From contig JABANP010000282.1 in assembly GCA_013115135.1 (NCBI GenBank), positions 1-64,000 on the forward strand: a stretch of 64,000 nt of DNA, read 5' to 3'. The notes beneath the pieces are model-generated. The model did no database searches. It had not been told where the DNA came from and saw only the letters and a program-made list of their open reading frames with translations. Both the position numbers and the translations under genes were made by a program. The DNA comes from Perkinsus olseni. Lineage: Eukaryota > Perkinsozoa > Perkinsida > Perkinsidae. Shown one piece after another: positions 34,891-46,400 of this stretch. How positions within the stretch are numbered: position 1 is the stretch's first letter; each line of letters opens with the position of its first letter.

Positions 34891-35900
34891 TCCGAGCTGG
34901 CCGCATACTTCCGGATATCTCGTCTTTGACGGATACCGTATACTAGAAGAACTCCTGACAGCAGTCCGGGTTCGGAATGTTGTCGGAAATTGTCAGACGC
35001 AAGGTTTGCATGATACCCCGTCTTTTGCTCGGGGAGACTCGGGCAACGAAGGCTTTTTGCATACTCACGTTTTTCTGATACGCAAGAATTTCAGTGACCT
35101 TCTGGGTCGGGGAAATCACTGCGAAAGGATTAGTTTTTAGCACGTTTCGCCGATTCCCAGAGAATCTCATGCTCGCTACGAAAACCTGTAGAACTCACTT
35201 GAGAGTATAATAGCATCTGGTAGTCTCGTAACGTTGAGTAGTGAGCGGCTCAAGATACGGGGACAGCTTAATCCATAATTGCGTGAAATTTTCATGTAGT
35301 GAAAATCGCGTGTTTATCGAAGATCAATGATTGGTGGAAAAAAAGCTGAGTTTGGTAGTGATAAATCCGATTGATTCAATCACCAGTGAGCCTTAGAAAC
35401 CTGAACTCAGCAAGACTAGCAGTCTGGTTTCAATCAAAGTTTATCTTGAGGAGTTGGCAGACGGCGCATCTGCGATGAGCTGCTCAGGGTAGAGGCCTTC
35501 GCCCACTGCCCCCTGGGTTCGTACGGCCACGAAGGAACGAGGATGAGAATCCCTGACTGGGTGAAATCAGGCCAAATGAGGGAAGCTCGCGGACAGCTGG
35601 TTGACACCTCAGCCGAAGATCGAATATGTTTTGTCTTCGAGCTGGGCATAGCTCGGCTGGGTACTCAGGGTTACAGCTCTGAAGGCGAAGATATTCCGAA
35701 GGTCTGCAGCAGATTCTGTGCACTGGAAAAAAACTCGTAGACCCAGCCCAAAATAGCAGACCAATAGCTTTGCACTCATTCGCGCGCGAAGGTCTGGAAG
35801 GGGATGAACGCTCGCGATCTTGCAATTCCTCGAGCGCACCAGAGCCTTTCCTATCAGTGAAATCAGTGTTCCTAACTTAGAAATCCTAAGCCAGGATTTG

Positions 35901-36035
35901 CACTGTCTACGTAACACCATCGAACTCTGCTCATACTAGCATTATCACTCCATTCTCTCAACTACACGACTTTCTATCTGCTCTATCTCGTTCACTATGT
36001 GGACAATCTACTTATGTTGTGGTCTACAACTACAC
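35901..36035 (-). mobile_element. MITE family 1, reverse copy
   Basis: Reverse complement of the intact copy, recognisable through CTGTCTACGTAACACCATCG, CTGCTCTATCTCGTTCACTA and ATGTTGTGGTCTACAACTAC. It lies just upstream of the secreted-protein gene and is absent from the same place in copy 1. Confidence 0.65.
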
Positions 36036-36186
36036 CTAGAGCAACGAGATACGATCTCGGAGATAGTGCAGATTCCTGGGCGCGAAATCCTATTGCACCG
36101 TTCGTGAGAGCCTCTGACTCTAAAGTTTTCTGGTGTGCGAAGGCTAATTCTTGTTGACTGTTCACTGGTCTTCAGTTCAACTTCAG

Positions 36187-36811
36187 ATGGCCCGGCAGAT
36201 TTTCATACCGCGTCTCCTGCTCCACACTGCCTTATGTGTATCGTTATCGTATGAAGCTGCTCTCCAGCTAGAACCTGCGGGAGCCGGCGCACCAACCAGA
36301 AAGTTTATAACCCTCTATGGCGGCGAAGAAAAGCTGGAGGTGTGTCAGCATCTTGTCAAGGGTTGAATATCTCAACGGCTCGATGAGCCTCGACCCGCTA
36401 TGTTTTACCCTCTTGCAACTCCCTTTCTCAGACTGCCATTGGATACGTCCAGCAGCCGGAAGATGGACAAATCCGGGTTGTCGACGTCTCATGGGTGCAT
36501 TATCCTACAAAGTGGTAATTGTCGAAGAAGCTGCTGCACATCCTCGCGTTCTCAGAGATCACGAAGGCATCGCGTTCTTTGCGTTGTTTGATGAAGAAGC
36601 TTTGAGAGATTTCAATAATGAGCACATGAAAGAGTTCCAGCAGTTAGATCCCTCAAAGGGCGTGTCTGCAGCATCTCTCAAGAGGCACCTAAAAAGTAGT
36701 TTGGCGTTTCTACCTGGACCAGAGTACACGTCGAACTTAACTCCAAACAGCAAGCTCTTCACTGGATCCTGGGCGACAAGCTGGAGCGAGGAAGCAGTAG
36801 AAGCACAGTAA
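36187..36811 (+). CDS. Small secreted protein, paralogue 2 (3 exons, 162 aa)
   Basis: The exons are 36187-36339, 36432-36511 and 36556-36811; introns of 92 and 44 nt are removed in phase. The signal peptide is MARQIFIPRLLLHTALCVSL. The mature part has AIGYVQQPEDGQIRVVDVSW and ALFDEEALRDFNNEHMKEFQ. Both intron positions and the lengths of exons 1 and 2 equal those of paralogue 1. The C-terminus is six residues shorter. Both copies are intact, so both may be in use. The function is unknown. Confidence 0.8.
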
Positions 36812-37045
36812 AGCGGGTCAACTGGCTAAGTGCTCGTTGGCACTTCAGTCCCTCCTGTCCGCGTTCTACTTGAGCAGGCCAAAGGTTGACCAGGCCTTCA
36901 GGCTGACAGCAGTCTACGCAAATCTGTCCACGACAAGCAACAGACTCATCCGGTAGGTCGAATGGTGCAACTCGCAAACTACGAGTCAAGCTAGCACCAG
37001 TGAAGGCGTCTGAGCCAGCTGACAGCGTTAGAGGCCAACTAATTC

Positions 37046-37200
37046 GATTCAGCATGTGCCCGCAGCGCACGAGCTCCGAAATTTCGCAGTGAAATTTCAT
37101 GAACCACTTCCATATTTCACACTGTGAAATTCGCGCGCTGTGATTCACAGCCTGTGAGATTCATAGCGCGCCCACCCCGATTTTTGCACATGCTGATTCG
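37046..37200. repeat. Inverted-repeat insertion specific to copy 2
   Basis: The ends CGATTCAGCATGTGC and GCACATGCTGATTCG are inverse with two mismatches. The interior holds ATTTCACA-C-TGTGAAAT and other small palindromes. Copy 1 (12830-12845) lacks it. Confidence 0.6.
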
Positions 37201-37251
37201 ATCAGTCTGATTGAGACTGCGACACCCGAGTTATATCCTCTGAAATCTGGT

Positions 37252-37714
37252 GGTTGATGCAATGGAGATGCACCCGTAAAACGCGTAAAACAGTTTAACG
37301 CGAAGTGTTTCACGCTTAAAACGCGATGTGTTGTGTAGTGATACCACTTCGCGGTATAACGCGCGCGTTTAACGCCATAACGCGTAAAACGGCAACGCCA
37401 TAACGCGTTATAACGCGTACTACGCGTTATCGCGGTAGAAAAACGCGTATAACACAACGCGTTGCCGCGGTTCGCATTTATTCTTCCACTGCAAATCTGT
37501 CATTAACTTAAACACAGCTGGGCCCGGTTGTGTTTCATGTTTAGTGCTCAACATTACGCTTGGCGTTATCATTACGCGTTATACATGTCGCGTTATGAGC
37601 CCGTTTCGCGTTTTACGCGTTATACTCTAAATTTATGCTCATAACGCGTTGTGTTTTTCGTAACGCGTGAAACACCCGCGTTTCACACAACACGGGTGCA
37701 TCTTCAATGTCTTG
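37252..37714. mobile_element. AACGCG-rich element with GATGCACCCG ends, copy b
   Basis: Left end TGGAGATGCACCCGTAAAAC and right end ACACGGGTGCATCTTCAATG are inverse. The interior is dense in AACGCG, CATAACGCG and CGTTATAACGCG. Absent at the same place in copy 1. Non-coding, so a MITE-like passenger. Confidence 0.65.
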
Positions 37715-38134
37715 ACCTCGTCGGTGACTTTGCGTAGCTTCCTGTCGAAGCACGATACTATCGTGACGATAGGAAAGCGGGATTATCTCTGTCAGAGGAA
37801 CATGCCTTACCATTGATAGATAACACAATACACCAAAGTTGAGGGGTAAGTTATACCGGAAAACTCATTAATGATAACTCAACAATATAGAAACGCTCAA
37901 GCTTAGCTCAGACAGAACCGCACAACGGGAGGCAAACAGATCGGAATGCAAAACAATCATCGCTTTAGTACCGTTCTCTCACAATCTCCCTCTGATTCAA
38001 TTAGTTTATGATTAGTGATGCTCGCAAGTACTGTTAATCGTGGATCTGAAGGTCGAGCGCTATTCGCACCAGCCACTCCCGTTTATTGAATTAGAGATGA
38101 AACGCGAAACGCGCCGGGGCTCCTTTGCAGTTTT

Positions 38135-38608
38135 TTGATGATCTGTGTGAATACACAGTTCTGTGTGAACTGTGATTCACAGTCTGTGAACCACAGTATC
38201 TGCCCTCACGGTGGAGCCAGAGGGCGCCCCGTAGTAAACCTGCCCTTTCAATGGTTCTCGTGGAATCTTTTGTACGCCCTGCGTAGTACAAGAGAGTTCT
38301 ACTTCTGGAATCTTGGTGTTCTTAGTGATATGAAGCCCAGGCTCAACGTGACCAGGCTGTACGACTTGCTGTCCAACGCCCAGGAGGCCGCGCCGAGGCC
38401 AGCCCGCTGGTGGTGGCGGGAGGGAACTTTAGAGACCCTTGCCAGGCAACTCATGGCTTATAGCAACTACGTCTCAGAGGCTCGTGACGACATGACCGCT
38501 CTTGATATTTGGCCGGCCTCGTCGAGCGACTCAGTGACAGAGGATGGGCTGGTCCTCGTTGATCTCTTACATTGGTTGATGAGTGGTACGATGAAAATTT
38601 CATCATGA
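38135..38608 (+). CDS. LARQL gene, copy 2 (open frame)
   Basis: A continuous frame from about 38230 encodes FYFWNLGVLSDMKPRLNVTR, LYDLLSNAQEAAPRPARWWW, ETLARQLMAYSNYVSEARDD and ALDIWPASSSDSVTEDGLVL to a TGA. Copy 1 has a stop inside this. The first about 30 codons (38135-38225) are made of CTGTG palindromes and are probably intron. No domain is recognised; the protein is predicted helical and soluble. Confidence 0.5.
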   Translation: MMICVNTQFCVNCDSQSVNHSICPHGGARGRPVVNLPFQWFSWNLLYALRSTREFYFWNLGVLSDMKPRLNVTRLYDLLSNAQEAAPRPARWWWREGTLETLARQLMAYSNYVSEARDDMTALDIWPASSSDSVTEDGLVLVDLLHWLMSGTMKISS

Positions 38609-39439
38609 AATACGGTTACTAATGCTCCATACATGTATATGATACTACTAAGCTTTTGTCAACGTAAGCTTCATCTCATACCTTTTCTCACCTTTTGTAC
38701 TGCGTTCACACTTCTCTGTTCTGGAGGAAGTTCAACGCGTATTGTTGTTGCCCAGTTGTTCCCCGGCTGTTGTCATGAGTATTGATGTTGCTGTCAAAGC
38801 GGTCCGTTGTGTTTTCATGTATTGCCATATCTGCGGTTGCAACTTGCGGCGCACGGTGGCGACGAAATTCAAAGTGCCCCAATAAAAAAACTGATAATTG
38901 ACATCTATGCGGAGGACTCGCACACAAATTTTTACGGCCATATTTGCATCATGCAAATATGCTCTTTGGTGGTCTCCATATGTCTTAAGGTGGGTAGCTA
39001 TTGGAAAGACGCTCTTTCTATCGGTGTGCTGCAACGAACCGGAAGATTAATAGTTGAAGTACTCACCTAGTAAAAACTGGGATTTCCCCCCGAATTTTAA
39101 GCCGTGTATTCCAAAATTATTCGGCACATTTTGCGAGCGACCCTCCGGGATCTCGGCACCCATTACGAGTTGTGGTCTGAAACTTTGGGGTTATACTCAG
39201 ATGGTCCCAGGTGGTCCACCTGAGGTGGAGCTAACGGCGAGAAAAACATGATATTCCGAATTTATTTGGAGGACTGTAGGGTCTCTACGGTGCGACTGAG
39301 CCAGAGTCCAGAGCATGGTCCTTCGTATCTGTCTTCTACTGCGATGGCCCGTGAGATGTGAGAACGCGATGTAGAGTTCATCGAGCCTTAAGAGTACTTG
39401 AGGATCAGTGTTATTGCACCAGCTGTCTTTTGATAGCCC

Positions 39440-40343
39440 ATGACCGTCCATAACCACAGCAATGCCGCCAGTGCCAAGGAGTGGGCGGACGCGTTTCGTA
39501 GGGAGACCGAGGAGCTGAGGATAGCGCAGCAAAGGATAGTTACAATCGAAGTGAATTTTGCAGTCAGTCTGGCATCACTCGGCGCTTTTTCAGGCTGAGA
39601 TGCAGGGGCCTGTGACGAGCGCCAGCCGCCGCTCTCTAGCGCGTGCTCGACTGACGCTAGACAAAGCCAGAAAGAAGCTCGAGGTTCGGAAATCGGAAGC
39701 GAAGGGATTCCGAACCAGAGTGAGAAGGGAGCTCTTATGAGAGTTATCCAGCCGAGAGTATGGTCAGGTTCGCTTGAAGGCACCACTGCCGTTGGAAGCT
39801 TCTTCCCCTCAAGTCCGTACCGTGCCGCACATTCAGGCCTCTCAGCGCGAAATGGAGGACGATCCTAGCGATGATTCGACGATGGATGAGCTTCAAGCTC
39901 TGCGCTATGAACTTTTCCGTGAACTTGAACAATACGCTATGCGAGATAGAACAAGGCAGTGCTCGCAGTGCGGTCGTGGAGGTGAATCAAGAATTGGTCC
40001 CCGAGAGGAGACACCGGCTTGGAGACGATACCTAGATGAGGACTCGAACTGCGAGGGTGCTAGAAGGAGCAGCAGAGACGAGGGAGACACTGAGGTCTCG
40101 GGCTGTGAGTCTTCAGAGCAGGACGATGCGAACAGGACATGGGACGTTGACGGCAGTGACGGCCGTCGAGTGTCAGCGACGAGGCCGGACGAGCGTGGTA
40201 GACCTCAGAGCGCAGTATTTCCTCAGAGTGTAGGAAGGGTGAGAGGCATACCGAGAGCATCATCAGCCGGAGTGCGAATCAGACCCGGTGGAGAAGCTCA
40301 AGTCACAGAAAGACAAGAGGCGGTAAGATTATCGTATGCATGA
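39440..40343 (+). CDS. Coiled-coil then disordered protein (3 exons)
   Basis: The exons are 39440-39538, 39594-39719 and 39768-40343, all in phase 0, with introns of 55 and 48 nt. Exon 1 encodes SAKEWADAFRRETEELRIAQ, exon 2 LARARLTLDKARKKLEVRKS, and exon 3 DELQALRYELFRELEQYAMR followed by an acidic, Ser/Arg-rich tail. The start ATG at 39440 is plausible. A CSQC pair (QCSQCG) could bind metal but a full zinc finger is not visible. The tail may hide further introns. Confidence 0.55.
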
Positions 40344-41040
40344 CTGATAGCTGCAACAATGTCATTTCTTTGAGTTGCCCCGCTCAGTTAGAGCGAAGTA
40401 CTGAGTAGGAATCTCGAACGGAATTAGAGCTATCAGCTAATGTGGGCGTGTGTGAGTTCAAGTCCAACGCCGAGAGCCGGCTTAGGCAGACTACCACCGA
40501 TGTATCTTGTTTCAAGTGGCATACTAGCTGGGTATCAGCTAGTAATGATGCCTCAGGAATCTGAGCTTAAATTATGTAGCATGATTCATGCTCATCAACG
40601 AATAAATTCAAGATGCTGCCAACCCAGGCGACACTGTCTCTGTTGATTTGCTCGTATGCTGTAGTCCAATCATCACTTCCGCTGCGTCCTCGCCGGCCGA
40701 AGACATGATACAGATTTGCCGACCATGACAACTTGTAGCGGGGAAGAAGATCTCTCGCCATTGATGATGGATGATGTCTTGCTTTAGCCACCGGGTCTGA
40801 GTTCGAAGTTCACATTCAGACTCAGAATACTGTAAAATGCATCATGCACTCTGCATGATGACCAGTAACTTGGAATTTGCACTCAAGGCTGGTACGCCTC
40901 TTATTTGGGCAGTGCTGACGACCCCTTGGGCTACACTTCGTTGCCAAGTTGCAAGCCCCGATCCCTTTTCGACAGAGAAGGCGAGGATTGAAGTCCGCCA
41001 TTTCTTGCCAAGACTTCTCCGATGTATCCAAGATTTCTCT

Positions 41041-41214
41041 GGTGTCTTGTGTTCTAGTCGTACTTTGGCACGCGAACGCGATGAGCGGTAGCCCAATTGG
41101 ATACCCTGGAAACCGAGCAACTGTATGCTCCTGGGGCCAATCCTCTGTGGTATGTGCCGCTAGATACAGTTCGTTGCCTTCGCGCGCCAAACCTCGCCTC
41201 GAACACAAGACGCC
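41041..41214. mobile_element. MITE-like element with about 43-nt inverted ends
   Basis: Left end GGTGTCTTGTGTTCTAGTCG and the inverse of the right end (GGCGTCTTGTGTTCGAGGCG) match through about 43 nt at about 75 percent. No target duplication is evident. Confidence 0.5.
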
Positions 41215-41655
41215 ACAGGGTTGGGCTATCATCTGGACTCAGCGGCCCAATGAAGCAGATATACAGCAATATCCATATACAACCGCCGACAGAGCACTAT
41301 CCCGGTATACATCAATGAATCGGATGCTGAACCTACCCCTCAGAGAGAATAAAGAGGTGAAAATCGGTCTGTTAGGGTACACTCGGAAGAGTTACTAGTC
41401 TGAGAGTCACAGAGCGCTTGGAACCAACGATCAAACCGCGCACAAGAGTCCTGCAATGGGCTGACACTTGCGGCTAGCTGAGGCCGACAGAGTCGCGTGC
41501 CAATCACGATAGAGGGAACGAGCAACGTGAGGTAACGACTCCGGTTCGAACTGTACCTCCAAGCACACGTGTTTTCCAACTCTACATTAATATTGGCAAC
41601 TTCTACAAGCAACAAGTGAGGCTACACAATTACTAGCACAGCAGGGAACATGCTC

Positions 41656-42321
41656 TCAGCCACTTTCGATTATCAGGGTGTGACGAAGCATACGCAACTT
41701 TTTCCCGCCGATGTACATGATTATGGAATCGACCCCCTCGCGGTCGCCGTCAGGGATGAATTTGATGGATTCGAAGTAATGTTTCTTGGCTTCGAGAAGT
41801 GTCTTCAGCTTCTTGTTAAAGAATCTCACCATGTCTGAGCGCAGCTTGCTGCTGAAACACTGCCGACTGCTTACTGTAAGACAATTTCTGCGGGTAGGCT
41901 GAATTCTGATTGGAATCGACTTACAATCACGGAGAGAGCCTGGATAGGAGAAATACTGTTCATCTGGCATGATGTCTAGTGAAAATGCAAAGGAGACATC
42001 TGGCTCGGCCATGATTTCCGTATCATCTTCGTGCCAAAACTTCAGGTCAAGGTTGTCGAACGAGGGGTTGAAGATGACCTCGGCCTTCAACCTCATGCCA
42101 TTGATTGTGCTGTTATGGGGCGTTGCATATGTATTGCCACGAATTCTTCTTCTAGTTTCGGCAACGATCTCTTGCTTCGCCTCACGCTGGTCCATCTCTG
42201 CCAGCTGGCGCCGTTGATCCAGGCTGAAGAGGCGGTAATGAGGTTTATGAATTGCTCTGAGGCTGCACGATGCAGTGTGCAGGATGCTACTGCAGATAGC
42301 AGCGACGAATGCAGGATGCAT
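41656..42321 (-). CDS. Secreted protein, unknown (2 exons)
   Basis: The start chosen is the ATG at 42321, which begins a signal peptide (MHPAFVAAICSSILHTASCS). Exon 1 is 42321-41925 and exon 2 is 41873-41656; the 51-nt intron has GTAAGT...TTACAG ends and its length is a multiple of three. Mature segments include RRQLAEMDQREAKQEIVAET, NPSFDNLDLKFWHEDDTEIM and MVRFFNKKLKTLLEAKKHYF. There is no recognised domain. An RxLxE word (RQLAE) lies about 40 residues from the start; it resembles the apicomplexan export motif only superficially. Confidence 0.7.
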   Translation of the reverse strand: MHPAFVAAICSSILHTASCSLRAIHKPHYRLFSLDQRRQLAEMDQREAKQEIVAETRRRIRGNTYATPHNSTINGMRLKAEVIFNPSFDNLDLKFWHEDDTEIMAEPDVSFAFSLDIMPDEQYFSYPGSLRDCKSIPIRIQPTRRNCLTVSSRQCFSSKLRSDMVRFFNKKLKTLLEAKKHYFESIKFIPDGDREGVDSIIMYIGGKKLRMLRHTLIIESG

Positions 42322-43496
42322 GGTCAGACAAAGGAACGTATAAGGTGCCACCTTGTGGAGGGAGGGCTCGTCCGAAATACTCATTCGGGCGTCTCCATCG
42401 GGGATCGCGGGCGACGCTCCGCGGGCGCAATGCATCTCGCTCGCCCCATAAGAAGTTGATATGATTCACATGCGTTTTATCGAGCCGCTTCATATCATAT
42501 GGACCGGCTCAGCTCGGCACGACGAACTCATGAACAAGTCGAGTTTCTGAGGGCCATCCCGGAATCCTGAGAGTGACACTGGAGCTCACCCGAAACTACT
42601 GGTCTCAGAGTGGTTGGTCAGAGAATGGTGGGACTGGAGACTACAAGAGAACCCTCATCGGTTGCCGTACACACCAGGCGCGGTGGAAATACTATGATGA
42701 TAGAACGCAATAGACTGTACATGGCAGAAATAGGACATGAGGTCATCGTCGTGGATGAGGGTGCTGATTCGAGCGGACATGACTGGTGAAGTTGAAGCTT
42801 GACTTCAGCCTTGAATGCTCTCGCTGTAATTCAGTCACGCGACTCTCGTCACTCTCGGCTGTGGCAGAGACTGAGGCAGAAACTCGATTCTTGCTACATA
42901 CAGCCATCACTACATTCCAGCCAAAAGTCATCGAGCAATAGGTGAAGGGTAGTTCAGAACTACCAGTTCTCACAGGTACTTGAGTTAGGCGAATACACTT
43001 CAACAGGAGAACGGAAAGCGAATAAGGCAGCTCCGTGATTCATCTCAAATTGATATCCTCAATATCCTCGTGATATATCACGTGAGTATCATTTTCATCA
43101 TTGGAGCTTCACATGCAACATGGAAACGGTAGTTTACAAGATTTCAGCATTTCACATTTTCATGTCGACGTGTTGGCAACACCCCGAAAAGCTGTATTGC
43201 GCCATACGGGAGATGCTTCACCGAATGAATACTCATATTCGATAATATCATGAGTGTATCAAATTCAGGAGAGCCGGCGGTGCGAGTCGATCTCATGTCC
43301 GTTCTACGAACAATCTCCTCTTTCCCCAGAAGAGTACAGCCCGTGGAGGGCGGGCCCGATGCCATACACAGAATAAACGAAAGACCAGATGAAGCGTCCT
43401 ACCTCGCCGCCCAGAGAGGGCCGCATCCAACTGACCTCTCAAGTCGCTAACGCGGTTAACCAGCGAGCTCTCGAGGCTGTACCTGAGCGAAAAGGG

Positions 43497-46400
43497 TTAG
43501 CACGACCCTGAGGAACCAATGACCCACTGCGCATGCCGGAGTTTCCTCAGCTCTTCCTCTTTCCTTGCCAACCCTTCCCGCAGCTCGTTCACCAACTCTT
43601 CGCTTCGGTCTCTCCCCGATGCCGCGCGCACGAGTTGGTGACCTCGTGTGACCTCGGCCTTCAACCGCCGGGCATCGGCGTCCCTTCGCTTCATCTCAGT
43701 CGTGTTAGCGATTACGTCCCTTCTCAGCCCGTCTATTTGGGACTCCAAGGCCGAGAGCTGCTCCCGACTCGCATTTGCAGCTATCTCATTAGCGGTCGCC
43801 TTTTCGGATGAATCTTTGAAGTCGGCTGCCAGGCGAGCGCTGAAGGCAGCAGCGATTGAAAACAAGATCGTATTTACGAAGTGCGTTTTGACCGCGGCGC
43901 CCGTACTTCTCCATTCTCGCCTTGTCGAGATCATCTCGGAGGTGTCGTCTCTCGTCACCCATTTCCGTAAGGAGTTGCTCGTACTTATCGATTTTCGACG
44001 TCAACAACGTTCTCTCGTGGGACCATTCGGATGCTGCTGCGCTCAGGGATGTCGTAAGACCTTAACACTCGGATTGCTACAACATGTTTGCCACTGCGGT
44101 GAACACCCCGATCAGACTATTACTTACTAAGAGAAGTGACTCGGGTGAGATCGGAGAAGAGATATCAGCGACCATACCGATGGCCCTGCCCGGATAAGGC
44201 ACTAGGCGGTAGCTGAATTAAATTCAGCTGCCGCCTAGTTTCTTATCGGAAAAATTCCGTGGATTTTCAATGACTCGAATCTATTGATTTTAAAGAGCCG
44301 ATACTCAGCGGGACTCGGGTTTTCGATCAGCAGGTGTCCACCACTATTCGCATAGCAAGGCATTGTCGGACAGACTTTACCTCAGCAAGGCCCAATGAAC
44401 TCACCGCTCAGCTCTCCTGTCTTTCTGGATAGCTCTTCCTCCAGCTGTCGTATTTTTTCTCGGGCTTCGTCAAGTTGAGCAGGCAAATGACCCGCTCTAT
44501 TCATAACGCTCATGCGCTCCAACGCTGCTAGATGTGCCTGAGTCGAATTAAGGAACTCCAAGATTTCAAGATTTTGCAAGAACTGACCTCTTGCTTGGCC
44601 TGGTCCCTCTCCTTCTCGATTCCCCTACAAGCCTCTTCTGATTTACTCAAAGAACTCGAGAGGTGGTTAACTTCAGATTTTAGCCGGTCGATTTCCGCCC
44701 TGTAGGTGCCGCAGTCCCCCCGAAGAGAATCTATCTCATCCCGCGCTCTAAGAAAAAAAGGTGGATACCGCTTCGCTCCGCTCGTCATCACCTGACAGCC
44801 TCATCCCGCATCTGCTGTGTCTCTACGTGGTATCTTGCAGTTTCCTGCATATCGTTAATGGAAACATGTAGTTCATGACTTCTGAGCACCTGGTCCCGGG
44901 TTCGAACCCCAGCAGCGGCACCTCATTTACCAAGGCCCTCTTCAATACAGCGGCCTCCATCTCCATGCGGTTCAAGTCTTCTTTGAGGCGTAGGTTCTCA
45001 GCCTCGATCAAGGCAGCCTTAGCTCGCGCCCGATCTCCGTTCGACCGAGTTGATCTCGGAGAGTCGTCTCGCTGAGCGAAAGAGCTGGTTACAAGCCAGA
45101 AGGTGGTCTCTCCAGTGGCTTATCAGGGCCCGAGGGATTCTGAGTTGAATCAGCGTGGCTGAGTCAACTCAAAAACCGTCGTGAAGGACTAGCCGAAGGG
45201 GCCGCTGTGCACCGAACCGTCAGCTTCTCTCTTATCCCGGTCAACAGTTCAATTCTCACGAGTGCAACGAGCGCTCGATGTGGAGGGACGGACAAGGAAG
45301 ACCTACTGGCGATGCACAAGACTGATCCGCATATCCTCTAGAGGCCGCTGATCTGAGCCGGGAGAGCTCCTCCTGTAACGACTCGATTTGGGCGTCCAGT
45401 CTTCGATTAATGGATTTGCCCTCAGCCAACTGCTGCTCGAAGTCCTTCCGCTCAACAAGCTACAGAGGAAGATCGCTAACGGAGCTGCTTCAAGGGGGCA
45501 GCTGTGATTGTGTGGGGCACACAACTCACATGCCTCCTGGCGCTAGTAGCAACTGTTCACAAAGGCTTGAGTTATAGTACTTATCAGAGTCACAGTGATT
45601 GACTCACAACTGTCGTGTACTGATGATAAGATAGTGGGAACTCCGTGATAGTCTAAGTCTCTTCCATGCCTAGCGGAGTGAGGTGTGGCGTGTCCATTTC
45701 GAGAGCTTCTAACTTTGTGATTTTTTCCTCTGCTGCCTCTGTGATGGAGAGCTCCAGTCCTGTCCCGTCATCCCGTTTGTTCGTGCTTTACGTTATTCAA
45801 GCCGGTGGGTACGAAATCCAGATGCCTCTAGTCGTAGCTGTTTCGTACAGTACCGATCAGGTTATGGCTCTTATCGATACTAATCCCTGCAAACGATAGA
45901 TCGCAAATACAAAGCGATAGATTACATCGTGCCAACTGGGTCTAGCGTTCGGTCAAGGGGGAGTGAGGGAGGCGAGGGGGATGAAGGCCAGCAGCCTTCC
46001 GGTAAACTCGCACTCCCGGGAGCGCCGAAAAGATGCCCCATCAAAAGGAATGGAGCACTACAGGGTGTTCCAATTCGATTTGCAAATCACTAAAACCAGT
46101 ATATCTCAGCAAATACTACGTGTTTGAGTCTGAGACTTGAGTATGGCATGCATACCGAATTGGAACACCCTGTATGATAGGCTCGGAAGATCTTGACACT
46201 GTGATTTCTCCGAGTCCTGTGGACGTGAGCGATGAAGTAAACGGCAAATAAGACTCCCCCAAGAGACCTCTTACATCCCCAGTCAGCCTACCAGCCTATC
46301 TAAGCTAACCAAGGCGCTCTGCAGCTCGGCTTCATTCTTGTTGAGCTTGGCTCGAGTAGCCTTCAGTTCTCCAATCAAGAAGGATATTTTTTTCTCCTGC

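Larger units (their letters stand above)
35195..38850. repeat. Segmental duplication, copy 2 (partner 10695-13830)
   Basis: Collinear with copy 1. It is longer because it contains an AACGCG-type element (37252-37714), an inverted-repeat insertion (37046-37200), a reverse MITE (35901-36035) and palindromic insertions. The direct orientation and about 21 kb between copies argue for an old duplication. Confidence 0.8.

Noticed and set aside
41041..41398. Overlapping frames on both strands around 40.8-41.4 kb as genes
   Set aside because: The stretch is dominated by an inverted-repeat element; no frame has convincing composition.
41656..42321. RxLxE words (here and in 51819-53489) as a host-targeting export signal
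   Set aside because: A five-residue pattern is common by chance; only one lies near a signal peptide and no family evidence supports export.
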